A stretch of 64,000 nucleotides of DNA, taken from the NCBI GenBank assembly GCA_963799105.1, contig CAWCVR010000002.1, positions 248,001-312,000 on the forward strand, given 5' to 3'. The notes under the pieces were generated by a model. The model did no database searches. It saw only the letters and a program-made list of their open reading frames with translations, and was not told where the DNA came from. The first letter of the stretch is position 1. Each line of letters begins with the position of its first letter. The DNA is from CAWCVR01 sp963799105 (GTDB taxonomy: Bacteria; Acidobacteriota; Terriglobia; Bryobacterales; Bryobacteraceae). Of this stretch, positions 9,182 to 17,345 are shown piece after piece. Both the position numbers and the translations under genes were made by a program.

Positions 9182-10014
9182 GATGAGACGGGTAACCTTG
9201 ATTCTAGCGAAGGTTGGGTCGGATTCAGAAATGGGCATTGGGGGACCCGGCGGGGCTGGGGGCTGGCAGGCCGCGTCGTGGGAGTGGAGCGGCGGCCTTC
9301 CAGGTGCCGGTGAAGCAGGAGGAACGGGGCCGGCTGCCGGGTGAGATGCGCCGGTTTGGATTGGGTTCGTATTTGGGAGGCGTAAGCGGCGTCTGTTCTT
9401 AGGGTTGGGAGTGGAAATTGGGTTCGTTCGGTATTTTTGTGCGATGCCGCGGCGGGGGTGCCCGATTTGCGCCTGGCAGCGGCGGAAGGGATTGAAACTG
9501 TTTAACTTGCGGGCTTGTGGTGGGAGAGCCTCGGGGAGAGCGAGGGCGGGCGGTTCAGGCGCGAAGGGCCGGGGAGGAACGACTCTGGTGGTAGCGGACA
9601 TAGGCCTCCTGCTTTCAGCAATACCACGAGGGTGGGCTGGAGTCTGAAATTCGGCGCGGGAGAAGGAAGAACGCAAAGGGGTTAGCGGTCTCGCTGTCTT
9701 GTGAAAGCGATTTGGGGGACGGACGCCAGGGTGGGGCCGTGGGGGGAACGAGGGCGGGCCGGTCACATGCGCAGCCGGGGCCGGGCTTCGTCAATGTGAG
9801 AACAGCGTTGCCGGGTGGTAATGGCACCCCTAGGAAGCGATCAGGCCGAACTTGTCACAAGTGGGCCGGCGAATTTGTGCCGTCCCCGGCTACTGGCCGG
9901 GCGTCGGGCGGCCAGCCCCCAAGGAGTTCGAGCCCCAGCGCTGGAGTGGTTGCCGTAGCTGTGGATGGCCTCGATTCGCTAAGCTATGATCGACGGCACA
10001 GATGAGGATCACAA
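9182..10014. other. Gene-free GC-rich stretch upstream of ptuA
   Basis: About 830 bp between divergent malQ and ptuA. The minus strand stays open as an artefact of G+C bias, but the translation is Pro/Arg low complexity and resembles no protein. No RNA gene, reverse transcriptase or repeat is recognised. The last ~35 bp contain a weak -10-like TATGAT (9985-9990) for ptuA and a GAGG ribosome-binding site. Confidence 0.5.
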
Positions 10015-11289
10015 ATGCAGATTGACCATCTCGCGATCGAGAACTTCAACGGTTTCGCGCACCGTGAATTCAGCTTCAATCCACGTTTCAATCTGCTCGT
10101 GGGTGACAACGCCACCGGTAAGACCTCGGTTTTGGATGCCCTTGCGGTTGGGGTTGGGAGCTGGTTTCTCGGCCTTCGGGGGTTCGAGAGTAGTCCAGGC
10201 ATCAGCCCCGAAGAAGTCCGCGTCGCCGCACACGCACATTTGGACAGCTACACTTTTGAAAAGCAGTTTCCTTCCCGGATCGAATGTAGTGGCGTTGTGA
10301 TGGGGCAGAGCATTCGTTGGGCTAGAGAGCTGCAACGCGAGGGTGGCCGAACGACGATTGTCAATGCCAAGGCCATCAGCGAAGCTGCAAGCGGGGCTGA
10401 GCGGCGCGTGAGGGCCGGAGAGGAGATCACGCTTCCGCTCATCTGCACCTATGGTACTGAACGGTTGTGGTTTGAAAAGGGTCATCGCACTCGCAGTACC
10501 GGAGGAGACAGGACACGGCGGAAGCCGTCACGACTCGATGGCTATCGCGATTGTTTTAATTTCACGATTCAGGAAACGGCACTGCTTGCCTGGATTCGAG
10601 ATCAGACTACAGCATCGCTCCCTTTGGGGCAGGACACCGTTGCTCTCAGTGTGGTTAAGGGCGCTATCATGAGGTGCGTGGAGGGGGCCAAGTCTCTCTT
10701 CTATGACGGCCGATACGACGACCTTGTCATCTTGCTGGATAATTATGGGCCGCAGCTTTTCAAGAATCTGAGCGACGGGCAGCGCATCATGCTCACGCTT
10801 GTGGGCGACCTGGCATCGCGCGCCGCGATTCTGAACCCGCATCTCGCAAGTGGCGCGTTGCGGGAGACACCGGGTGTCGTGATGGTCGATGAGTTAGATC
10901 TGCATCTCCATCCAAAGTGGCAGCGGCGCGTGATCCATGACCTGGAGGACACCTTTCCTTCTATTCAGTTCATTGCCACAACGCATTCGCCGCAGCTTGT
11001 CGGCGAGGTTCAACCCGATGAGATCAGATTGCTGGACGGTGGTGAGACAACGACGCCCCCACGTTCGTTCGGCGTCGATTCCAGCCGCGTCCTAGAAGAG
11101 GTAATGGGCACGAGATCCCGAAACGGTTCCGTCGAGGACCTTTTGACGCGTCTTTTCAGGTCGATCGACGGCGAGGACTTCGACTGTGCCCGGCGGTTGT
11201 TAGCCGAAGTGGAGGCGAAACTCGGCTCGGATGATCCCGAAGTGACACGAGCCCGCGCATTGATGACCTTTCTGGAATCCCCGGTATGA
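10015..11289 (+). CDS. ptuA: Septu-type anti-phage ATPase PtuA (AAA/ABC-like)
   Basis: A 424-residue ATPase of the OLD/RecF-like ABC class. Visible motifs are Walker A GDNATGKT (30-37), a signature-like LSDGQR (~251), Walker B VVMVDELDLHLHP (~288-300) and the switch histidine in ATTHSPQ (~321-327). It has no TOPRIM nuclease domain, unlike OLD proteins. The following gene is an HNH nuclease whose ATG overlaps this stop codon (ATGA). This pairing, a standalone ATPase plus a TIGR02646-type HNH protein, is that of the Septu anti-phage system, where the ATPase controls the nuclease. The same pair also occurs as retron effectors, but no reverse transcriptase or msr/msd-like RNA is near. Start chosen at the ATG with GAGG 8 nt upstream. 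Confidence 0.85.
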   Translation: MQIDHLAIENFNGFAHREFSFNPRFNLLVGDNATGKTSVLDALAVGVGSWFLGLRGFESSPGISPEEVRVAAHAHLDSYTFEKQFPSRIECSGVVMGQSIRWARELQREGGRTTIVNAKAISEAASGAERRVRAGEEITLPLICTYGTERLWFEKGHRTRSTGGDRTRRKPSRLDGYRDCFNFTIQETALLAWIRDQTTASLPLGQDTVALSVVKGAIMRCVEGAKSLFYDGRYDDLVILLDNYGPQLFKNLSDGQRIMLTLVGDLASRAAILNPHLASGALRETPGVVMVDELDLHLHPKWQRRVIHDLEDTFPSIQFIATTHSPQLVGEVQPDEIRLLDGGETTTPPRSFGVDSSRVLEEVMGTRSRNGSVEDLLTRLFRSIDGEDFDCARRLLAEVEAKLGSDDPEVTRARALMTFLESPV

Positions 11290-11921
11290 GGACGATTCCG
11301 AAGGGCAGGGAGCCTGCCAGCCTTGCTGAGCACCGCTCGGTTCCAGGTGCGGATTACGAGGGCTATCGCGACAAGGATGCCTTAAGGGCTCACGTCGTGA
11401 AGGAGCAGCGAGGGCTCTGCTGTTATTGCCTCTCGCGGATTCGTGCCGAACGCGGCTCGGCAAAAATCGAGCACTGGCACTGCCAGGCTAATCACCTTGC
11501 CGAGCAGCTTGATTACTCTAACTTGCTTGGCGCATGCATGGGAAACGAGGGGAGAACAGGCAGAGATCAAACCTGCGATACCCGGAAAGGGAATCGGGAC
11601 CTGTCGCGAAATCCGGCAAACCCAATGCATCGAGTCGAGGATGCGATCCGGTTCGTAAGCGACGGACGAATCGTCTCGGACGATAAGGCCTTCGATGCCG
11701 AACTCAACGAAGTGTTGAACCTCAACCAGGCGTTCCTGAGGAACAACCGTAAGGAGACGTTGAAGGGGTTTCTAGCCGCCTTGGACAAGCGTGGCCAGTG
11801 GCCACGTGCGGCCCTGGAGGGGTGGCTCCAACAGTGGAACGGGGAATCGGGCGCCGGCGAACTTCAGCCTTTCTGTCAAGTCGTCGTTTACTGGCTGCGG
11901 AAAAGACTCTTGCGGGCGTAG
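11286..11921 (+). CDS. ptuB: Septu-type HNH endonuclease PtuB
   Basis: A 211-residue HNH nuclease. The zinc-binding first half CCYCLSRI (C45/C46/C48), the catalytic block KIEHWHCQ (E62, H63), then YSNLLGACMGN (N79, C84) and TCDTRKGN (C97) follow the TIGR02646/PtuB pattern of C-x-x-C ... I-E-H ... N-L-L-x-x-C ... C-x-x-x-K-G. A C-terminal helical part (~120-211) carries no recognised motif. It overlaps ptuA by 4 bp, implying coupled translation of a two-protein complex. Expected role is nucleic-acid cleavage on phage infection once released by the ATPase. Confidence 0.87.
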   Translation: MRTIPKGREPASLAEHRSVPGADYEGYRDKDALRAHVVKEQRGLCCYCLSRIRAERGSAKIEHWHCQANHLAEQLDYSNLLGACMGNEGRTGRDQTCDTRKGNRDLSRNPANPMHRVEDAIRFVSDGRIVSDDKAFDAELNEVLNLNQAFLRNNRKETLKGFLAALDKRGQWPRAALEGWLQQWNGESGAGELQPFCQVVVYWLRKRLLRA

Positions 11922-12285
11922 CGCGGAGGTTCCGTGCCGAAAGCTCCTGGCGAGGCAATCGAGATGCCGCTGTCCGTCCGTCCCCCGGTGGCCGTCCGGC
12001 TTGACCCGTGGCGCAAAGGCGGCTTTGGCCGGTGATGGCGACCGATCCGGGATTTCCCGCTCGACAGGCACTGGACCGAGCGGCGCGGGCCGTCGAGGAG
12101 CAGACATTCGAAGGTGCGACCTGTTCCGGGGCTAAGCCCGTACACCGCCGTGGCGGACACCAGCCGGCAGCAGGCGGGTTGCCGATTCGACGGCGAACGG
12201 CTTTCACCAGCCGGCGCCCTTACACGTGTGGAGGCAGCGTGGGCGGCGCGGCGAAACGTCCGCCGGGCGAAACGCCGGCGGCGCT
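11922..12285. other. Gene-free interval after ptuB
   Basis: About 360 bp between convergent ptuB and the sensor kinase gene. The frames found here are short and without recognisable content; no repeat, RNA or clear terminator hairpin with a T-run was seen. Confidence 0.5.
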
Positions 12286-15200
12286 TTACGCTCCGGGCGC
12301 GGGCTCGGACGGGGCGCCCAGCAGATCTCGAACCTTGGCAGCCAATTCGCGCAGATCGAAGGGCTTGGGCAGGAACGACACGCCATCGTCGAGCACTCCA
12401 CGGTGGGCAATCACATCCGCCGTGTAACCAGAGATAAAGAGCACCTTCAGATCGGGGCGCAGGGCCTTCAGCCGTTCCGATAGCTCCTTGCCGTTCATTC
12501 CTGGCAGCACAACATCGGTCAGCAACAAGTGAATCCGCCCGGGATGCCGGGCGGCAGCGGCGATGGCCTCCTCTGCATCGGGCGCTTCGATGACAAGATA
12601 GCCGTGCCGCTTCAAGGCCGCGTTGGTAAGAGATCGAACGGCGTCCTGATCTTCGACCAGGAGAATCGTCTCCCCGCCCTTATTCGTCGAGGCGCCGGCC
12701 GGCTTGCGCTCCACCGGCGGCTGCCCATCTCCGCGGGGAAGATAGACCAGGAAGGACGTTCCCACGCCCACTTCACTCCGCACGTCGATCCAGCCGCCGC
12801 TCTGGCGGATGATGCCGTAGACGGTGGCCAACCCAAGCCCGGTCCCTTTGCCGAATCCCTTGGTGGTAAAGAACGGCTCGAAGACCTGCTGGCGAACCGT
12901 CTCGTCCATACCGGGCCCGGTGTCCGTCACGGTCATCAGAACGTAGCGGCCCGGAACGGCGTCGGGCCGGTTGCCCACGTCGCCGGCGCCGAGCTCGGCG
13001 TTGGCCGTCTCAACGCCGAGTTTTCCGCCGTCGGGCATGGCATCGCGAGCGTTCGCCACAAGGTTCATGAGGACCTGATGAATCTGATGGGGGTCCGCGA
13101 TCACCTGTCCCAGGGAATCGCCGAGGCTGGTGGTGAATGCGATGTCCTCGCCGATCAAGCGCCGCAGCATGGGCAGAGCGTCCTGGATGGTGGAATTCAG
13201 GTCCAACAGCCTGGGCGCGATGACCTGTTTGCGGCTGAATGCCAGCAATTGCCCGGTGAGACTGGCCGCGCGCGTTCCGGCACTCGCAATTTCCTCGGCA
13301 TACGGGCGCAGCGGATCGGTAACAATCAAGCCGTTGAGGATGAGGCCGCAATACCCGTTGATGACCGTGAGCAGATTATTAAAATCGTGCGCCACGCCAC
13401 CGGCGAGTCTCCCGACACTCTCCAGTTTTTGAGCCTGGCGCAATTCCGCTTCGAGCTTGGCCTTGGCGGCCTCGGCCGCCTTGCGCTCGGAAATGTCCCG
13501 CACGGAGGTGAGAAGCGCCGGGGTGCCGTCGATGTCGAAAATGTGAGCGTTGACCTCCACGGGGATTCGCTTTCCGTCTTTGGTTACGTTGAGTGTCTCA
13601 AAAAGAGTCTGGCCGTCGGCGAGAAGACTCTCCGTCATACCCGCAATGGTAGCTTTTGCTTCCGGGGCGACAATATCGTACTTACCCATTTGAAGCAGTT
13701 CATCTCTTGAATAGCCGAGAAAGCGGCACGCCTGGTCATTCACCTGAATGAACCTTCCAGGAGATCCGTCTTCCAAAAGGGTGCATACGAAGACCGCATC
13801 CGTGACGCCGTTGAATATGCGGCGGTACTGACGCTCCGTACTGGCGAGCGACTTGTTGGCTTGCTGAACCGCATCCTCGGCGCGCATGCGTTCCTGCACC
13901 TCGATGCGCAGGGCGGCGGTTCGTTCCTCGACCCGCTGCCGCAGCCATTTCTCACGCGCACGCAGACCGCGCACCCGCCAGCGGTAAGCAGCCGCCCCGG
14001 CCAGGCAGACGGCCAGACCGCACAACGCATAGAACCAGGCGGTCTGGTAGTACCGCGGCGCCAGATAGAAGGAGAACGAAGCCCCCGCCAGGTTCCAGAC
14101 GCCGTCGTTGTTGCAGGCCACCACGCGAAACCGGTACGAGCCGGGGGGCAGGTTGGTGAAGTAGGCCACGCGCCGCGTGCCGGCGTCCTCCCACTCCTTA
14201 TCGAACCCTTCCAGTTGGTAGCGAAAACGAACGCGTGCCGGGGAGATGAAGCTCAGGGCGGTATAGTGAAACTCCAGATTGCTTCCCGCCAGGATACGGC
14301 TGTGCTCGGCGACGGTCTTCCGGTTGTCCGCCGTCACCCGCTCGACGAACACCGGCGGAGGCCGGCGGTTGGCGCCCATGCGCGAGGGGTCCACGCTCAA
14401 AACTCCGCCGTAGCTGGCAAACCACAGGCTTCCGTCGCGCATCTTGCAGGCCGAGGGCCAGTAGCCGAGCAGGAACTCGCTGGTTCCACGGATGCCGTCG
14501 TCCGCGCCGAACATGTCCCCCTTGAGAGTCCGTGCGTGGCCTTCGGCGACGGCGTCGAATTCCCGTTTGGGAACGCGCCATACTCCTTCGCGGGTGGTTA
14601 TCCAAAAGGTATGGAAGTCATCCTCGATCATCTGGAACATGCCCGCCTGCGGCAGGCCGCTGGTCCTGTTGAAGGTGGTCACCTTGCCGTTCGAGATACG
14701 GCTGAGCCCGGCGGAAGTCATGGCCCACAGGTTGCGGTCCGAATCTTCCAGCAAACTGAAGGGAGTTCCGACGAGCCCCTGAGCGGGGCCGATGGCGGGC
14801 AGGAACCGGCCGTCGCGGAACTCCTGAATGCCCCTGCGGGTACCCACCCAGAAGCCGCCCCCGGAGCGGTCGGCGATGGCAGTCAGCACGTCGGCCGCCA
14901 AGCCCTGGTCCGTCCCGAACACCGCCATCTGTCCGTTCCGGAACCGCACCAGTTGGTTGGCGGTGGCCACCCAGATGGAGCCATCGGATTGCTCGAAGAG
15001 CATACGGATGGCTCCATCCAGCGTCCATGTCCGGCGTGCCGCCGGATTGGCGAAGTCCGCCATGCGGAAATAGTGCAGAACCCCCCGCTCGCTGCCGGCC
15101 CATAAATCGCCATTGCGTGCGCGCACCACGGGCCAGATCAGGTCGCTGGCGAAACCGTCCTTAGTGGAGTAGTTGAGCACGCGTCCGCCGGGCACGATAC

Positions 15201-16305
15201 GGGCAACGCCGTTTCCGGTACCCAGCCAGACATCGCCCGAGTTGTCCTGAGAGATGGTACGGATCACGTCGCTGGGCAGGTCTTCGCGTGTGGAGCGCTC
15301 GATGAACGGGTAGTCCTTGAGCCGGAACAGCCCGCCCCCGGCCGTGCCCAGCCACAGGCTCCCTTCCTGATCCTCGAAAAGGCAGCGGATCACCTTATTG
15401 GAGAGCCCTCCGGTGCGGCTGGGGATGGAGGCGATCTTTCCGCCGGCGAACCGGTTGACGCCTCCGCCCTCGGTTCCGATCCACAGGTTGGCGTCACGGT
15501 CCCGCAAGAGCCCGATGACGGCATTGGAGGTCAGCCCGTCGCGGGTGGTGTAGGTGTGGAACGCCCCGTGGCGGAATACGCTCAAGCCGCCCGGCCGCGT
15601 GCCGATCCAAATTTCGCCGTCCAGCCCCTCCGCCAGCGCCCACACAGCGTCGGCGGGCAACCCCTCTCGAGCCGTATAGGTGGTGAAGGATCCATTTTCG
15701 AGCTTCTTCAAGCCGCTATCGGTTCCGAACCAGAGCGTGCCGGGCGGAGACTCGATTCCGCAATGAACGCTCATGCCGTTCCGTCCGCGAAACAGGGTGG
15801 AGACCGTTCCATGATCGTACTTGGAGAGTCCCCCATCCGCGCCGATCCAGAGAACTCCGCGGGAATCCACCTTGAGGAAGCGCACGTTGTCGGTATGGGT
15901 GTCGGCAACCGAAACCACCTGGGTGAACCTGCCGTTGAGAAACCGCAGCACTCCAGCGCCGCCGGTCCCGATCCAGAGGCCGCCGCCGGGGTCCGCAGTC
16001 ACGGTGGTGATTTCGTCGCGGCCCAAGGCCGGGGTGTTCCGGGAGTCGAACACCGTGAAACTGACGCCGTCGAAGCGCGCCAGGCCGCCCATGGTGGCGA
16101 TCCAGAGGTATCCGTCGCTGGTCTGGGCGATGCCGCGAACCGAGTCCTGTGGCAGCCCGTCGGCGGTTGTCCACACCCCATGGCCATATTGGGTGATTGC
16201 CTGCTTGGGGTCGAGCCCCCAGGCGACGGTTGCGGCGAAGACCGCCAGGAAAAGCCCAAGGCGGAGCGTTCGCCTGGCGGGCCTCACTTCGCTGGAATCG
16301 GTCAT
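12286..16305 (-). CDS. Hybrid two-component sensor kinase with Reg_prop propeller
   Basis: A ~1339-residue one-protein signalling system. In order: an N-terminal signal/anchor (~14-30), a large periplasmic two-component-regulator propeller (~40-660) with many blades of the form DGxxWIGTxxGLxxF, a Y_Y_Y domain (~672-740, with LEFHYTALSF and YQLEGFDKEW), one transmembrane helix (~752-775), a PAS domain (~826-935), a HisKA segment with phospho-acceptor H973 in VAHDFNN, an HATPase domain (N-box NLVANARDAMP ~1085, G-boxes DTGPGMDE and GTGLGLATVYG) and a C-terminal receiver domain (~1209-1325) with D1263 in LLLTDVVLPG. No DNA-binding domain is present, so output must pass to a partner. The ATG at 16305 has GGCGGA upstream; the frame is open further upstream without support. 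Confidence 0.93.
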   Translation of the reverse strand: MTDSSEVRPARRTLRLGLFLAVFAATVAWGLDPKQAITQYGHGVWTTADGLPQDSVRGIAQTSDGYLWIATMGGLARFDGVSFTVFDSRNTPALGRDEITTVTADPGGGLWIGTGGAGVLRFLNGRFTQVVSVADTHTDNVRFLKVDSRGVLWIGADGGLSKYDHGTVSTLFRGRNGMSVHCGIESPPGTLWFGTDSGLKKLENGSFTTYTAREGLPADAVWALAEGLDGEIWIGTRPGGLSVFRHGAFHTYTTRDGLTSNAVIGLLRDRDANLWIGTEGGGVNRFAGGKIASIPSRTGGLSNKVIRCLFEDQEGSLWLGTAGGGLFRLKDYPFIERSTREDLPSDVIRTISQDNSGDVWLGTGNGVARIVPGGRVLNYSTKDGFASDLIWPVVRARNGDLWAGSERGVLHYFRMADFANPAARRTWTLDGAIRMLFEQSDGSIWVATANQLVRFRNGQMAVFGTDQGLAADVLTAIADRSGGGFWVGTRRGIQEFRDGRFLPAIGPAQGLVGTPFSLLEDSDRNLWAMTSAGLSRISNGKVTTFNRTSGLPQAGMFQMIEDDFHTFWITTREGVWRVPKREFDAVAEGHARTLKGDMFGADDGIRGTSEFLLGYWPSACKMRDGSLWFASYGGVLSVDPSRMGANRRPPPVFVERVTADNRKTVAEHSRILAGSNLEFHYTALSFISPARVRFRYQLEGFDKEWEDAGTRRVAYFTNLPPGSYRFRVVACNNDGVWNLAGASFSFYLAPRYYQTAWFYALCGLAVCLAGAAAYRWRVRGLRAREKWLRQRVEERTAALRIEVQERMRAEDAVQQANKSLASTERQYRRIFNGVTDAVFVCTLLEDGSPGRFIQVNDQACRFLGYSRDELLQMGKYDIVAPEAKATIAGMTESLLADGQTLFETLNVTKDGKRIPVEVNAHIFDIDGTPALLTSVRDISERKAAEAAKAKLEAELRQAQKLESVGRLAGGVAHDFNNLLTVINGYCGLILNGLIVTDPLRPYAEEIASAGTRAASLTGQLLAFSRKQVIAPRLLDLNSTIQDALPMLRRLIGEDIAFTTSLGDSLGQVIADPHQIHQVLMNLVANARDAMPDGGKLGVETANAELGAGDVGNRPDAVPGRYVLMTVTDTGPGMDETVRQQVFEPFFTTKGFGKGTGLGLATVYGIIRQSGGWIDVRSEVGVGTSFLVYLPRGDGQPPVERKPAGASTNKGGETILLVEDQDAVRSLTNAALKRHGYLVIEAPDAEEAIAAAARHPGRIHLLLTDVVLPGMNGKELSERLKALRPDLKVLFISGYTADVIAHRGVLDDGVSFLPKPFDLRELAAKVRDLLGAPSEPAPGA

Positions 16306-16474
16306 GTCATCCGCCGATCGGGATACGCTACCGTCTGAGATTACCACTTTGACGGGCTCTTGATTGCCGGAGGATGAGCGTAGGGTACGCGACTTGGAAG
16401 TGGGCGGGGAGGCGATCCGCCTGCGAAATAGCTCGAATCCGAGCGTAGGCGAGCGCAAGGGCCGCAGCGTTTTT

Positions 16475-16730
16475 GTGGGGCAGGTTTACAGCCTGCGGCC
16501 GATTGTTAATCGGGCCAATGCGGCAGTTGAGCAAGTGCCAACAGGCGGGTTCACGGGGTACCCCCTTGGGGTCCGCCGTAGGCTGCCATCCTGCCCCGCA
16601 GAGCAGCAGAGCCGCAACCCAACCGCGCGGGATATACCGGGCTGCCGGGGGCCAGATCGTCTCGCGCGCAGGCGAGCTCCGCTCGCCGGGCCGATTAACA
16701 ATCGGCCGCAGGTTGACAACCTGCCCCACA
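16475..16730. repeat. 256-bp inverted-repeat (MITE-like) element with nested hairpins
   Basis: Two ~43-bp arms, 16475-16516 and 16688-16730, are inverted copies of each other with only a few mismatches. Each arm itself holds two smaller hairpins, one of the form GCAGGTT-GAC-AACCTGC and one of the form GGCCGATT-GTT-AATCGGCC. The ~170 bp between the arms has no gene. It fills the space between the divergent sensor kinase and nuoB genes and ends about 50 bp before nuoB. The layout suggests a non-autonomous mobile or REP-like bipartite element; no transposase is in the window. Confidence 0.85.
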
Positions 16731-16783
16731 TAAAACGGTCGCGGCGGGATGCCATTCGGCCCGACAAATGAGAAAATGTGGAC

Positions 16784-17338
16784 ATGGACAAGCCTTTGGC
16801 CAGCAGCATGCCCGAACTGTTCCTTCGGGTGGACGATTACGCCGGTGTCAACGCCGAGGCGGCGGCAACCGAGGGGCTGATTTTCACCACGCTGGATAGC
16901 GCGGTCAACTGGGCGCGCAAGAATTCCATCTGGCCCATGTCGTTCGGGCTGGCCTGCTGCGCCATCGAAATGATGTCGCTGGGCGCTTCGCGGTTCGATA
17001 TCGCGCGGTTCGGCGCCGAGGTTTTCCGCGGATCGCCGCGCCAGTCGGACCTGATTATCATCGCCGGCCGGGTTTCGCAGAAGATGGCGCCGGTGATCCG
17101 CCGCCTGTACCAGCAGATGCCGGAGCCGAAATGGGCCATCTCGATGGGCGCCTGCGCCACCTCGACGGGGGTGTTCAACAACTACGCCCTGGTGCCGGTG
17201 AACCAGGTGATTCCCATCGACGTATACGTGCCCGGGTGCCCGCCGCGGCCGGAACAGCTCATCCACGCGCTCATGCTCCTGCAACGGAAGATCCAGGGCC
17301 AGAGCGGAACCGTCAAGCAAGTCCTCAACCTCGCGTGA
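16784..17338 (+). CDS. nuoB: NADH-quinone oxidoreductase subunit B (orphan)
   Basis: A 184-residue NuoB carrying the N2 [4Fe-4S] cluster that passes electrons to quinone in respiratory complex I. All four cluster ligands are seen: the tandem C58-C59 (GLACCAIEM), C124 (GACATSTG) and C152 (VPGCPPRPE). ATG 16784 is preferred; a GTG two codons upstream is possible. No other nuo genes flank it; it is followed 7 bp later by an exported PIG-L protein. It may complete a nuo cluster elsewhere that lacks this subunit, or be a second copy. Confidence 0.95.
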   Translation: MDKPLASSMPELFLRVDDYAGVNAEAAATEGLIFTTLDSAVNWARKNSIWPMSFGLACCAIEMMSLGASRFDIARFGAEVFRGSPRQSDLIIIAGRVSQKMAPVIRRLYQQMPEPKWAISMGACATSTGVFNNYALVPVNQVIPIDVYVPGCPPRPEQLIHALMLLQRKIQGQSGTVKQVLNLA

Positions 17339-17345
17339 ACCCCTC

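Noticed and set aside
7196..9313. 705-residue plus-strand frame opposite malQ
   Set aside because: No motif support and the minus strand encodes an intact GH77 enzyme.
9182..9766. N-terminal extension of MalQ to 9766
   Set aside because: The added ~195 residues are Pro/Arg low complexity without signal peptide or domain; the family start is at 9181.
9182..10014. Retron RNA or reverse transcriptase upstream of ptuA
   Set aside because: No frame with RT motifs (YADD) exists and no long msr/msd-like inverted repeat pair was seen; the system is treated as standalone Septu.
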